This document shows positions 1-8,095 of a stretch of 64,000 bases of DNA, piece after piece. Made by a program: the position numbers and the translations under genes. The notes beneath the pieces are model-generated. The model had not been told where the DNA came from, made no database searches, and saw nothing but the letters and a program-made list of their open reading frames with translations. The stretch is from Ramlibacter pallidus (GTDB lineage: Bacteria > Pseudomonadota > Gammaproteobacteria > Burkholderiales > Burkholderiaceae_C): NCBI RefSeq assembly GCF_015070875.1, contig NZ_JADDIV010000006.1, positions 1-64,000 of the forward strand, written 5' to 3'. Numbering within the stretch: the stretch's first letter is position 1; every line of letters begins with the position of its first letter.

Positions 1-2
1 CC

Positions 3-434
3 GCACCCGCGCCGGCAGCGGCGCCGGCGGCGGCTCCCGCGCCAGCCCCTGCCGCCGCACCCGCACCCGCACCCGCACCCGCCGCCGGCGCCACGGCCTC
101 GCGCGACGTCGAAGCCGCCGTCCGGGCCTGGGCCAATGCCTGGGCGAGCAAGGACATGTCGGCCTACCTGGGCGCCTACGGCAAGGAGTTCGACCCGCCC
201 GGCAAGCTGTCGCGCGCGGCCTGGGAGCAGGAGCGCCGCGCCCGCATCGTCGGCAAGAACAAGATCACCGTGCAGGTCAGCGACCTGGACGTCACCGTGA
301 CCGGCAGCAAGGCGGTCGCGAAGTTCCGCCAGGCGTACAGCGCCGACTCGCTGAACGTCACCAGCCGCAAGACGCTGGAGTTCGTCAACAGCGGCGGGCG
401 CTGGACGATCGTCCGGGAGAGCACCGGCGCCTGA
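3..434 (+). CDS. C-terminal part of a protein with an Ala/Pro linker and NTF2-like domain (5' end outside window)
   Basis: The reading frame is open from the first bases, so the gene begins upstream; 143 residues are visible. The first ~30 are an Ala-Pro linker, part of it coded by a perfect hexamer repeat. The rest (from about ASRDVEAAVRAWANAW) has the alpha/beta look of a SnoaL/NTF2-like domain and ends in GGRWTIVRESTGA. The same type of domain closes the L,D-transpeptidase that follows 28 bases later (shared pattern W..A..S.D....L..Y....F, ending in a W.I motif), so the two neighbours share this C-terminal module. Such domains are found at the C-terminus of Cds6-type L,D-transpeptidases. 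Whether the missing N-terminus carries a catalytic domain cannot be told. Confidence 0.75.
   Translation, partial: APAPAAAPAAAPAPAPAAAPAPAPAPAAGATASRDVEAAVRAWANAWASKDMSAYLGAYGKEFDPPGKLSRAAWEQERRARIVGKNKITVQVSDLDVTVTGSKAVAKFRQAYSADSLNVTSRKTLEFVNSGGRWTIVRESTGA
57..80 (+). repeat. GCACCC hexamer tandem repeat inside a coding region
   Basis: Four perfect copies of GCACCC (Ala-Pro) lie within a longer imperfect Ala/Pro-coding stretch, about bases 3-85. Gain or loss of a unit keeps the frame, so this can vary linker length without breaking the protein. Confidence 0.7.
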
Positions 435-462
435 GGCGCTGCTGCGTCCCCCGGCGAAGGTT

Positions 463-1719
463 GTGCAGTTGAACCTCCCCACCGCCCCGGCCGCGTTCGG
501 CCAGCTGCTGCTGGCGCTGTGCGCCTTCGCGGTGCTGCTGCCCGCGGCCGCCGCGCCGCCGCAGCGCAAGGCCGCGGCCCAGTCCCCGGCCCGCAAGCCG
601 GCGCCCCGCGACGGCGAAGCCGAGGCGCGGCTGATCGAGATCTACCGCCTGATCGGCCAGGCCCGCACCCGCGATGCGCTCGCCAAGGCCGAGCGCCTGG
701 TCCAGGACCATCCCAACTTCAGCCTGGCCCAGCTCGTCTACGGCGACCTGCTGACGGCCCAGCAGCGGCCCGTCCGTGCCTTCGGTGACGTGCCCGACAC
801 CGCGGTGCGCAGCGCGGGCCAGCAACTGGCGGAACTGCGCGAGGAGTCGCAGTTGCGCATCCGCGCCCTGCGCGAGCGCCCGCCCGCCGGTGCCGTCCCC
901 GCGCAGTTCGTGCAGCTGTCGGCGAAGAACAGGCATGCGATCGCCATCGACAGCTCGCGTGCCCGCCTCTACCTGTTCGAGAACGGCCCGCAGGGCGTGA
1001 AGCTGGTGGCCGACTACTACATCTCGGTCGGCAAGGCCGGCATCGAGAAGGTGGTCGAGGGCGATGCGCGCACGCCGCTGGGCGTCTACTACATCACCAG
1101 CAACCTCGACCCGAAGACGCTCAAGGACTTCTACGGCGCGGGCGCCCTGCCGATCAACTACCCGAACCCGTACGACGCCCGGCGCGGCAAGACGGGCCGC
1201 GGCATCTGGCTGCACGGCACGCCGCCGGAGCAGTTCGCCCGCGCGCCCAAGGCCACCGACGGCTGCGTGGTGCTCGCCAACCCCGACCTCGAGCGCATCA
1301 TCCGCACCGTGGAGGTCCGCACCACGCCGGTGGTGATCGCGCAGTCGCTGCGCTGGGTGAACCCGGCGCACGTGCAGACCGACCACCGCCACTTCAAGGA
1401 CGTGCTGCAGGCCTGGCGCGATGCCAAGGCCAGCGGCGACGTCGGCCGGCTGCTTTCCTTCTACACGCCCGACTTCGCCGTCAACGGCAAGACGCTCGCG
1501 CAATGGACGCCGCTGCTGCAGGTCGAACTCAGCCGCGCGCGTGGCCGCGAGATCGAGATGAAGGACCTGTCGGTGCTGCGCTGGACCGACTCGGCCGACA
1601 CCATGGTGGTAACCTTCGGCGAAGTGGCCGCGGGCGCCCGCAGCGGCCCGGTCAAGCGGCAGTACTGGGTGCGCCAGGGGCCGCAATGGAAGATCTTCTA
1701 CGAAGGAGTGATCGGCTGA
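463..1719 (+). CDS. L,D-transpeptidase (YkuD domain) with C-terminal NTF2-like domain
   Basis: This 418-residue periplasmic enzyme probably cross-links or modifies peptidoglycan through 3-3 bonds or lipoprotein attachment. The start is GTG at 463, preceded by a GAAGG ribosome site; a hydrophobic Ala/Leu-rich signal segment covers about residues 10-30. The YkuD catalytic motif is intact: His251 in IWLHGTP and Cys268 in TDGCVVL, with the usual spacing. From about residue 305 a second domain begins ([17 protein letters not shown]) and ends in [11 protein letters not shown], a SnoaL/NTF2-like fold as in Cds6-type transpeptidases. The stop overlaps the start of the next gene, suggesting co-transcription with the cyclophilins. 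The exact substrate is unknown. Confidence 0.88.
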   Translation: MQLNLPTAPAAFGQLLLALCAFAVLLPAAAAPPQRKAAAQSPARKPAPRDGEAEARLIEIYRLIGQARTRDALAKAERLVQDHPNFSLAQLVYGDLLTAQQRPVRAFGDVPDTAVRSAGQQLAELREESQLRIRALRERPPAGAVPAQFVQLSAKNRHAIAIDSSRARLYLFENGPQGVKLVADYYISVGKAGIEKVVEGDARTPLGVYYITSNLDPKTLKDFYGAGALPINYPNPYDARRGKTGRGIWLHGTPPEQFARAPKATDGCVVLANPDLERIIRTVEVRTTPVVIAQSLRWVNPAHVQTDHRHFKDVLQAWRDAKASGDVGRLLSFYTPDFAVNGKTLAQWTPLLQVELSRARGREIEMKDLSVLRWTDSADTMVVTFGEVAAGARSGPVKRQYWVRQGPQWKIFYEGVIG

Positions 1720-2306
1720 TGTTTTCCCTCACCCGCCGGGCCGCCACGGCCGCCCTGGTGATCGGCTGCATGGCCGGCGGCGTCTCCGCCCAGCAGGCGC
1801 CCCGCGTCAGGTTCGCCACCAGCGCCGGCGACATCGTCGTCGAGGTGTATCCCGACAAGGCCCCCAAGACGGCGGCCAACTTCCTGCAGTACGTGCGCGA
1901 CAAGCACTACGACGGCACCATCTTCCACCGCGTCATCGACCGCTTCATGATCCAGGGCGGCGGCTTCGACCGCAACATGTCCGAGAAGCCGACGCGCGCG
2001 CCGGTGGCCCACGAAGGCCGCGAGGCCTACGCGAAGGGGCTGAAGAACGAGATCGGCACCATCGCCATGGCGCGCACGTCCGACCCCGACTCGGCCACGT
2101 CGCAGTTCTTCATCAACGTCGCCGACAACAAGCGCACGCTCGACCCGCCCGGCCCCAACGCGCCCGGCTACACGGTCTTCGGCAAGGTCGTCGAAGGCAT
2201 GGACGTCGTCAACAAGATCAAGGGCGTGGCCACGGCCAATGCCGGCATGCACGGCGACGTCCCCGTGACGCCGGTGGTCATCCAGTCGGCCACGCTCGTC
2301 AAGTAA
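1719..2306 (+). CDS. Periplasmic cyclophilin-type peptidyl-prolyl cis-trans isomerase
   Basis: 195 residues. An N-terminal signal peptide ([16 protein letters not shown], cleavage probably after VSAQ) sends it to the periplasm, where it should speed up proline isomerisation during folding of exported proteins. Cyclophilin signatures are present: [15 protein letters not shown] with the catalytic Arg, and a [13 protein letters not shown] block. The ATG shares its A with the TGA of the transpeptidase gene (TGATG), so the two are translationally coupled. The next gene is a cytoplasmic paralogue lacking the signal peptide, a tandem duplication common in betaproteobacteria (PpiA/PpiB pair). Confidence 0.92.
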   Translation: MFSLTRRAATAALVIGCMAGGVSAQQAPRVRFATSAGDIVVEVYPDKAPKTAANFLQYVRDKHYDGTIFHRVIDRFMIQGGGFDRNMSEKPTRAPVAHEGREAYAKGLKNEIGTIAMARTSDPDSATSQFFINVADNKRTLDPPGPNAPGYTVFGKVVEGMDVVNKIKGVATANAGMHGDVPVTPVVIQSATLVK

Positions 2307-2323
2307 GAGACAAAGGTTTTCCC

Positions 2324-2830
2324 ATGAGCAATCCCAAGGTGGAACTCCACATCGCCGGCCACGGCGTCGTCACGCTGGAGCTCGACGAGCAGAAGGCGCC
2401 CAAGACCGTCGCCAACTTCCTGAACTACGTGAAGAAGGGCCACTATGACGGCACCATCTTCCACCGCGTGATCAGCGGCTTCATGGTGCAGGGCGGCGGC
2501 TTCGCGCCCGGCATGTCCCAGAAGCCGACCGACGCACCGGTCGAGAACGAAGCCAACAACGGCCTGAAGAACGACCGCTACACGGTGGCGATGGCGCGCA
2601 CCAACCAGCCGCACTCGGCCTCGGCGCAGTTCTTCATCAACGTGGCGGACAACGAGTTCCTGAACCACAAGTCGCCCACGCCGCAAGGCTGGGGCTACGC
2701 GGTGTTCGGCAAGGTCGTTTCCGGCCAGGAAGTCGTCGACGCCATCGAGGGCGTGGCCACGGGCAACCGCGGCGGCCACGGCGACGTCCCCAAGGCGGAC
2801 GTCGTGATCGAGAAGGCCGTCGTCGTCTGA
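2324..2830 (+). CDS. ppiB: Cytoplasmic cyclophilin, peptidyl-prolyl cis-trans isomerase B
   Basis: 168 residues, the usual length of bacterial PpiB, without a signal peptide. It carries the catalytic block [15 protein letters not shown], the [13 protein letters not shown] motif and a [16 protein letters not shown]-terminal strand. It catalyses cis-trans isomerisation of Xaa-Pro bonds in the cytosol. It lies 17 bases after the periplasmic paralogue and 5 bases before lpxH, in one apparent operon. The two cyclophilins share the same architecture but are diverged enough to indicate an old duplication. Confidence 0.93.
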   Translation: MSNPKVELHIAGHGVVTLELDEQKAPKTVANFLNYVKKGHYDGTIFHRVISGFMVQGGGFAPGMSQKPTDAPVENEANNGLKNDRYTVAMARTNQPHSASAQFFINVADNEFLNHKSPTPQGWGYAVFGKVVSGQEVVDAIEGVATGNRGGHGDVPKADVVIEKAVVV

Positions 2831-2835
2831 ACGCG

Positions 2836-3603
2836 ATGCAGCCGCCGCCGGCGCAGGAACTGCGCGCCGCGCCCGGCTGGCGCACCGTCGAGTGCATCTC
2901 CGACCTGCACCTGCAGGCGTCGCAGCCCGCCACGGTGCAAGCGTGGCGGCGCTACATGGCGGCGACGCAGGCGGACGCGCTCTTCATCCTGGGTGACCTG
3001 TTCGAGGCCTGGGTCGGCGACGACGCCGCCGAGGCGCCCGGCTTCGAGGCGGAGTGCGCGCAGGTGCTGCGCGACACGGCGCGGCGCCTGCCGCTCTTCT
3101 TCCTCTGCGGCAACCGCGACTTCCTGGTCGGCGAGCGCCTGGCGCGGGCGACCGGCCTGGCGCTGCTGGCGGACCCCACCCTCTTCCTCTTCGGCGAGCA
3201 GCGCTGGTTGCTCTCGCACGGCGACGCCCTGTGCGTGGCGGACACCGACTACCTCGCGTTCCGCGCCAAGGTGCGGGCGCCGGGCTGGCAGGACGCCTTC
3301 CTCTCGCAACCGCTGACCAGGCGCCAGGAGGTCGCGCGCGGGCTGCGCAACGAGAGCGAGGAGCTGAAGCAGACCGACCGGTTCTACGCCGACGTCGACA
3401 CCGAGACCGCGCTGGCCTGGCTGCGGGCCGCCGGCGCCCCGGTGCTGGTGCATGGCCACACCCACCGGCCGGCCGAACACGCGCTCGACGCGACGCACCG
3501 GCGCATCGTCCTCAGCGACTGGGACGCGCATGCGCAGCCGCCCCGCATGGAAGCCTTGCGCATCACGCGCGAGGGCGACGTCCGGCGCATCGCGCTCGCC
3601 TGA
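2836..3603 (+). CDS. lpxH: UDP-2,3-diacylglucosamine diphosphatase LpxH
   Basis: 255 residues. LpxH hydrolyses UDP-2,3-diacylglucosamine to lipid X and UMP, the fourth step of lipid A synthesis, at the inner membrane. All motifs of the calcineurin-like metallophosphoesterase fold are visible: SDLHL near the N-terminus, GDLFEAWVGDD, the GNRDF block that marks LpxH, LSHGD, and the C-terminal HGHTHRP. The ATG lies 5 bases after the ppiB stop, and the TGA overlaps the ATG of mtfA. The first ~15 residues before ECISDLHL are slightly long; no better start is visible. Confidence 0.95.
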   Translation: MQPPPAQELRAAPGWRTVECISDLHLQASQPATVQAWRRYMAATQADALFILGDLFEAWVGDDAAEAPGFEAECAQVLRDTARRLPLFFLCGNRDFLVGERLARATGLALLADPTLFLFGEQRWLLSHGDALCVADTDYLAFRAKVRAPGWQDAFLSQPLTRRQEVARGLRNESEELKQTDRFYADVDTETALAWLRAAGAPVLVHGHTHRPAEHALDATHRRIVLSDWDAHAQPPRMEALRITREGDVRRIALA

Positions 3604-4355
3604 TGTGGTCCTGGCTGCGCCGCCGCCGCGTCCCGGCGCTGCCCGACGCGCTGTGGGAAGCCACCCTGCGGCGTTACCCCTTCCTCGCGGAGCGGGAGGC
3701 GGCTGAAGCCGCACGCCTGCGGGCGCTCGCCGCCGAGTTCCTCGCGCGCAAGGAGTTCCACGGTGCCGGCGGCCTCGTCATCACGGACGAGATCGCGCTG
3801 GCCATCGCGGCCCAGGCCGTGCTGCCGGTCCTGCACCTCGGGCTGGGCTGGTACGACGACTTCGTCGGCATCGTGGTCCACCCCGACGAGGTGGTGGCGC
3901 GGCGCACGGAAGTCGACGCGACCGGCGTGGTGCACGACTGGGACGAAGTGCTGGCCGGCGAGGCCATGGAAGGCGGGCCGGTCATGCTGAACTGGCGCGA
4001 CGTGGCGCAGGCCGGCGCTTCCGCCGAGACCGGGTTCAACGTGGTGATCCACGAATTCGTCCACAAGATCGACATGCGCGACGGCGCGCCCGACGGCTGC
4101 CCGCCGCTGGCCTCGGTGCAGGCCCGGCGCGCGTGGCTGCAGGTGATGGAGGCGAACTACGAGCGCTTCCGCGAGGCGGTGATCCGCGCCGAGCGCTTCG
4201 GCGAGGAACACCCCTGGCTGGACGGCTACGGCGCCACCGCGATCGACGAGTTCTTCGCCGTCGCGTGCGAAGGCTACTTCGTGAACCGCGCCCGCTTCAC
4301 GCAGGACTTCCCCGAGCTCACGGCGCTGTTCGACGGCTTCTACCGCCGGGGGTAA
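3603..4355 (+). CDS. mtfA: M90-family zinc metallopeptidase MtfA
   Basis: 250 residues. The zinc site HEFVH lies in FNVVIHEFVHKIDMRDG, and the downstream Glu ligand region AIDEFFAVACEGYFV matches MtfA. In E. coli MtfA binds the repressor Mlc and thereby derepresses the glucose PTS gene ptsG, and it also has aminopeptidase activity; the role here is unproven, since many Burkholderiales lack that Mlc/PTS circuit. The start ATG overlaps the lpxH stop (TGATG). The gene ends the operon and converges on the DUF349 gene with only 30 bases between them. Confidence 0.9.
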   Translation: MWSWLRRRRVPALPDALWEATLRRYPFLAEREAAEAARLRALAAEFLARKEFHGAGGLVITDEIALAIAAQAVLPVLHLGLGWYDDFVGIVVHPDEVVARRTEVDATGVVHDWDEVLAGEAMEGGPVMLNWRDVAQAGASAETGFNVVIHEFVHKIDMRDGAPDGCPPLASVQARRAWLQVMEANYERFREAVIRAERFGEEHPWLDGYGATAIDEFFAVACEGYFVNRARFTQDFPELTALFDGFYRRG

Positions 4356-4358
4356 AGG

Positions 4359-4380
4359 CGGCGGGCACGGCGGCCCGCCC
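4359..4380. terminator. GC-rich inverted repeat between convergent genes
   Basis: GCGGGC and GCCCGC arms separated by a short loop fill the 30-base gap between mtfA and the DUF349 gene. No T-run follows on either strand, so a role as a bidirectional terminator is only a guess. Confidence 0.35.
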
Positions 4381-4385
4381 ACCGC

Positions 4386-7235
4386 TCACCTTCCGCGCAG
4401 CAGCGCCTTCAGGGCGTTCTGCAGCCGGCGCGCCGCGTTCGCGTCGTAGCCGGTCGCCAGCACCTTCGCCACGTCCGTGCCCCAGGTCTCCTGCGGCGAC
4501 GGATCGTTGCGGCGCGTCAGCAGTTGCAGCTGCAGCGCGCGCCGGGCGGTGATCTGGTCGGCCGGCGTGGGCACGTCGGCGGCGATCTCCAGGCGCAGCA
4601 GCGCTTCGGAAGCGTCGCCACCGGCGGGCTTGCCCAGCGCCTGCGTCCAGCCCTGGCGCACCTGCGGGCCCACGGCCTTGCCGAGTTCCTGGTGGCTGGG
4701 CACCTGCTCGGCGGAGCGCTGCTCCCAAGCGGTCATCAGCTGCGTCAGCGCCTCCCCGTGCGCCTGCGCCGCCAGCTTGCGCAGCGCCGCCTGCGCGTGC
4801 TCCAGCGCATCGCGCTGCGCGCGGAAGGCCGCGTCGCCCAGGCGCGGGCCACGGTCCTCCCGATCGTCGCGGTCGCGGCCGAAGGGACGGCGCTCGTCGC
4901 GCATGTCGCGGCCACCGGGGCCGGGCCGGCGGCTGTCGAACTTGCCGGGGCGGGCCGCCATGGCGGGTTCGGCCCGACGGGCGCCAGGACGGTCGTCGCC
5001 GCGCATCGCCACGACCGGCTTGGGTGCCGGCTTCGGCGGGGCCGCGGGTGCGGCGGCCTCCTGGCCTTCGGCGGGCGCGCCTTCGGCGGTGGCGCTTTCC
5101 GCCCCGCCGTCGGCGGTTGCCGCATCGACCGGCGACGCGGCAGGCTTCGCGCCCACGGGGGCGGCGGCGGCGTTCGCGTCGTCGCGGGCGCGCACGGCCT
5201 GCTCCAGCGCGGCGAGCGCCGCGCGGATCTTCTGGGCGTCGCCGCTGGCGGTGGCCTGCTCGACGGCCTTCGACGCTTCCAGCACGGCACGGTCGCGGCC
5301 GCTCATGGCGGCGCTCGCCTTCTCACGCTCCGCGGTCTTGCGGTTGAAGGCGTCGTCGATCGGCTTGCGGAAGGTGTCCCACAGCTTCTGCTCCTGCTTG
5401 CGGTCCAGGGGCACGGTCTGCGCCTCCGCCTGCCAGCGCTGCTGCAGCGCCTTGACGGCATCGATGCGCAGCATGGGCGCGTCGCCGAGCGCCCTGGCCT
5501 CCTCGATCATCGCGTTGCGCCGCTCGATGCTCTGTTTCTGGGCCCGGTCCAGCGGGGCTGCGGCCAGGCCGATCGCTTCCTTCCATTGCGGCTGCAGTTC
5601 GGCGAACGCCTTCTCGCTCAGGTGGCCGGCCTCGCGCCAGCGGTCCGAGAACTGGTGCAGCGCGCGGTTGAACCCCTTCCAGTCGCCGTTGGGCGCGTCG
5701 GGATGGGCCGCGGCCCAGGCCTTCACTTCCTCGATGAGCGCCAGGCGCGCCGTGCGGTGTTCCGCGGCTTCCGACTTGACCTTGTCCAGCCACTCCTGCA
5801 CCACCTTGTAGGCTTCGTTGCAGGCTTCGTCGAAGCGCTTCCACAGGGCATGGTTCGGCGGGCCGCCCTGGTCGACCTGCTTCCACTGCTCGCGCAGGCT
5901 GCGCAGGGTCTCCTGCATCTTGCGGCCGCCATAGCGGGGCTTGCGCACGGCGGGGCCGGAGGGAGTGGCGGCTTCCGCCACCGCCTCGGGCGCCGGCCGG
6001 TCGTCCGGTTCGGCCGCGGCCGGGACCGCTTCCGCCGTCGCCGGCAGGTCCTGCGCGGCGGCTTCCGCGGGCGCGGCTTCCACGGCCTCGCCGGTGGCGA
6101 CAGGAGCGGCCTCGCCGTCTCCGGGCTTCACCCGCGCCGGCTTGCGCGGCTTGGCGGGCACCGTCTCGAACAGCGCCTCGGCCTTGGCCACGAGCTCCTG
6201 CCGCAGCTGGTCGGCGCGCCAGCGCTGCCAGCCTTCCAGTTCGGTGGCGGCGCCCAGCGCGGCATGCGCCTGCGCCTCGAGCTTGTCGTCCACCAGCTTG
6301 CCGTGTTCCTTCAGTGCGTTGCGCAACGCGTTCGCCGCGCCCACCGTGGCCTTGCCATGGCCTTGCGCGACTTCCTGTTCCAGCTTCGCCAGCGCATCGC
6401 CGACCACCTTGCCGGCATGGGCCCGCTGCTCCGGGTCGGCCTTCGGCCGCGCGGCTTTCGGCGGCGCGGCCTCGGCCGGACCGCCGCGCGCCTGGCGCAG
6501 TTCATCGGCCCAGACCGGCACGGGCGGCAGCGCGGCATTCGCGTCGGCGGCCGCGGCGACCGCCTGCGCCAGCGCGCTCTGGAACGCATCCCAGACGACC
6601 TGCAGCTGCGCGCGCGAAGCTTCCAGCAACGGCGGGAATTTCGGGTCGACACTCACCCAGTTCGCGTCGTCGAGCAGGGCCTGCGCCTGGGCCTGCCACG
6701 CCGGCACGTCGTTGCGCAGCGCGTCGGCGGCCGCCTGCGCGTCTTGCCAGGACTTGGTGGACAGCACCTCGATGCGCTGCGCGAGCAGCACGGCCGCCTC
6801 GCGCTGGATCTGCACGCGGTTCTGCAGGTCCTCGATGCCTCGGATGCGGTCGGCGAGTTCAGCCTTCACGGAGGCGAGCGGCTCGCGGCTCAAGGGTGCG
6901 CCGGCCTTGGCGGCGTCGCGCTGCCACGCCATCGCGTCGGCGATGTTCAGGCGCGGCTGGCCGAGCAGGCCACGGGCCTTCTCGGCCCATTCGGCCGCGA
7001 TGGCCTCCTGGCCCTTGGCGCGCTTGATCTCGTCCAGCTTCTCGCGCAGCAGGCGGGCGGCGCCCTTGTCGCGGGCGCTCAGCTCGCGGAACACCTCCTG
7101 CATCTGTTCGGCGCTGGGCTCGCCGGCCAGCCAGTCGCGCAGGCGGGCCGCCCGTTCGCCGGACGTCGGGGCGGAAAAGGCGCCCCCGGTCAGCGTGTCC
7201 AGTGCCTGGGTGTCGTGGGATTTCAAGCTGCTCAC
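4386..7235 (-). CDS. Large DUF349 domain protein
   Basis: 949 residues if it starts at the GTG at 7235 (VSSLKSHDTQALDTL). The frame stays open for another 177 codons upstream, but that part looks non-coding; a TTG three codons further in is an alternative start. The protein is largely alpha-helical, rich in Ala, Glu, Arg and Lys. At least three DUF349-type repeats are visible in the middle: around LREQWKQVDQGG, FSDRWREAGHLS and LQQRWQAEAQTVPLDR. Ala/Pro-rich linkers flank them and the C-terminal part carries an Arg/Asp-rich charged stretch. DUF349 proteins have no agreed biochemical function. Transcription runs away from the structured gap at 7.24-8.1 kb; a terminator-like hairpin sits just before the start. 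Confidence 0.85.
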   Translation of the reverse strand: MSSLKSHDTQALDTLTGGAFSAPTSGERAARLRDWLAGEPSAEQMQEVFRELSARDKGAARLLREKLDEIKRAKGQEAIAAEWAEKARGLLGQPRLNIADAMAWQRDAAKAGAPLSREPLASVKAELADRIRGIEDLQNRVQIQREAAVLLAQRIEVLSTKSWQDAQAAADALRNDVPAWQAQAQALLDDANWVSVDPKFPPLLEASRAQLQVVWDAFQSALAQAVAAAADANAALPPVPVWADELRQARGGPAEAAPPKAARPKADPEQRAHAGKVVGDALAKLEQEVAQGHGKATVGAANALRNALKEHGKLVDDKLEAQAHAALGAATELEGWQRWRADQLRQELVAKAEALFETVPAKPRKPARVKPGDGEAAPVATGEAVEAAPAEAAAQDLPATAEAVPAAAEPDDRPAPEAVAEAATPSGPAVRKPRYGGRKMQETLRSLREQWKQVDQGGPPNHALWKRFDEACNEAYKVVQEWLDKVKSEAAEHRTARLALIEEVKAWAAAHPDAPNGDWKGFNRALHQFSDRWREAGHLSEKAFAELQPQWKEAIGLAAAPLDRAQKQSIERRNAMIEEARALGDAPMLRIDAVKALQQRWQAEAQTVPLDRKQEQKLWDTFRKPIDDAFNRKTAEREKASAAMSGRDRAVLEASKAVEQATASGDAQKIRAALAALEQAVRARDDANAAAAPVGAKPAASPVDAATADGGAESATAEGAPAEGQEAAAPAAPPKPAPKPVVAMRGDDRPGARRAEPAMAARPGKFDSRRPGPGGRDMRDERRPFGRDRDDREDRGPRLGDAAFRAQRDALEHAQAALRKLAAQAHGEALTQLMTAWEQRSAEQVPSHQELGKAVGPQVRQGWTQALGKPAGGDASEALLRLEIAADVPTPADQITARRALQLQLLTRRNDPSPQETWGTDVAKVLATGYDANAARRLQNALKALLRGR

Positions 7236-7260
7236 AAGTCTTGTTCGGTGGGAAAGGAAA

Positions 7261-7277
7261 GCCCCCTGGCAGGGGGC
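7261..7277 (-). terminator. Intrinsic terminator or leader hairpin upstream of the DUF349 gene
   Basis: On the minus strand GCCCCCT-GCC-AGGGGGC forms a seven-pair stem followed at once by TTTCCTTTCC. It lies 26 bases before the DUF349 start. It could end a minus-strand RNA from the upstream gap, or act as a leader attenuator if the DUF349 promoter is the GAGAAT box at 7292-7287. Confidence 0.55.
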
Positions 7278-7382
7278 AAGGTGCGTATTCTCGCCGCGAA
7301 CGGGCGCAGGGGGTGCGGGCGCCGCGCGTGCCCGCACGCGCCGTGCATATATGGAGGATGCGCGATGGCGGCCCCAAAGAGG

Positions 7383-7419
7383 AAGCCCGGCCAGGAGCCT
7401 GAAGCCGCCTGCCGGGCTT
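7383..7419. other. Strong inverted repeat (hairpin)
   Basis: AAGCCCGG pairs with CCGGGCTT, extended inward by AGG/CCT with one bulge around a 12-base loop. On the minus strand it is followed by CCTCTTTGG, a weak T-tract, so it could be a second terminator upstream of the one at 7261-7277. Confidence 0.5.
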
Positions 7420-7429
7420 GACGGTCCGA

Positions 7430-7830
7430 CCCGAGTCGGTGCCGTCTGGGTTCGCGACTCGAACGGGACGTCCGCGTCGCGCCGGAAGCAAAGATTGCTT
7501 CCAAGTGGGGCCGGGGCTGCCACGGGTGTGGCCCTACCGGCTGATGCCCGATCGCTCGGGCCCTTCCAACTTAGGCGACGCCCCCGGGGATTGCAAATCG
7601 ACTTTTCAATGGTGCTCCAAGGCGCGATTGCGGGTCGCTCAGCCGTTTCCCCCGGCCATTCCTGACGGATGGCGACCGCCGCCCAAGGGACCGACGAGCG
7701 GCACGGAGGACGCTCCGGCTCGCCGTTCGCTCCTGAAAAAGGAGCATCCGGCCGCCTGTCAGGCATGGCTGACAGCGGTCCGCGGGCTCCGACTACGGAA
7801 CTTCCGGCTGGCTCAGCCCTAAATTATCGA
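7430..7830 (-). ncRNA. Hairpin-rich region without a gene; candidate structured RNA
   Basis: No convincing protein is coded between 7236 and 8095. Perfect or near-perfect hairpins occur at 7484-7502 (8-pair stem, 3-base loop), 7519-7532, 7546-7561, 7729-7745 and 7752-7778. On the minus strand a GATAAT box at 7828-7823 could start a transcript and the two terminator-like hairpins at 7383-7419 and 7261-7277 could end it, which would suit a small RNA of about 400-550 bases. I could not match it to tmRNA, 6S RNA, SRP RNA, RNase P RNA or a riboswitch class I know. Strand and extent are guesses. Confidence 0.3.
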
Positions 7831-7872
7831 CTCCATATGTTTCAGGAAGCATAAAGAAGCAGGCAATGATCC

Positions 7873-7902
7873 TTGACCGGGTATGAAGCAGCCTCCTAGA
7901 AT
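7873..7902 (+). promoter_or_regulatory. Sigma-70 promoter for the lytic transglycosylase gene
   Basis: TTGACC (7873-7878) and TAGAAT (7897-7902) are separated by 18 bases, a good match to the sigma-70 consensus. Transcription would start near 7909, leaving a leader of about 185 bases before the ATG at 8096. Confidence 0.7.
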
Positions 7903-8041
7903 CCGCCCCGTTCCCGCCCCTGACCGGGAACGACCCACCCGCTGCCGAACCCGGCGAAGTCGGTGAAGACGTGACAGGTGCTCCAGCGAGCCCTCCGTTT
8001 TCCCGATGGCGTACCAATCCAAGCGAGGAGCCGACGGTGAG

Positions 8042-8060
8042 AGTGCCGCTTGCAGCGGCA
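8042..8060 (+). promoter_or_regulatory. Leader hairpin before the ribosome site of the transglycosylase gene
   Basis: GTGCCGCT-TGC-AGCGGCAC is a perfect eight-pair hairpin ending about 24 bases before the AAAGGA ribosome site. It sits in an unusually long leader (about 185 bases), so it may affect mRNA stability or translation. Confidence 0.4.
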
Positions 8061-8095
8061 CGAAGACGCGGATCCGCGCGCAGAAAGGAAGTGCT

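Noticed and set aside
7364..7420. 18-codon plus-strand peptide behind a GGAGG
   Set aside because: The coding bases are mostly one arm-loop-arm of the hairpin at 7383-7419; no downstream gene it could serve as leader peptide.
4524..7421. 965-codon plus-strand frame opposite the DUF349 gene
   Set aside because: Biased composition (Arg, Gly, Leu, His) and no recognisable domain; it is the shadow of the DUF349 coding strand.
7440..7500. Possible tRNA on the minus strand, suggested by a GTTCGAGTC stretch
   Set aside because: No matching T stem, acceptor or anticodon arm could be folded.
7236..7766. 177-codon N-terminal extension of the DUF349 frame
   Set aside because: Pro/Arg/Ser-rich sequence without helical character, crossing two terminator-like hairpins; no family member is expected to have it.
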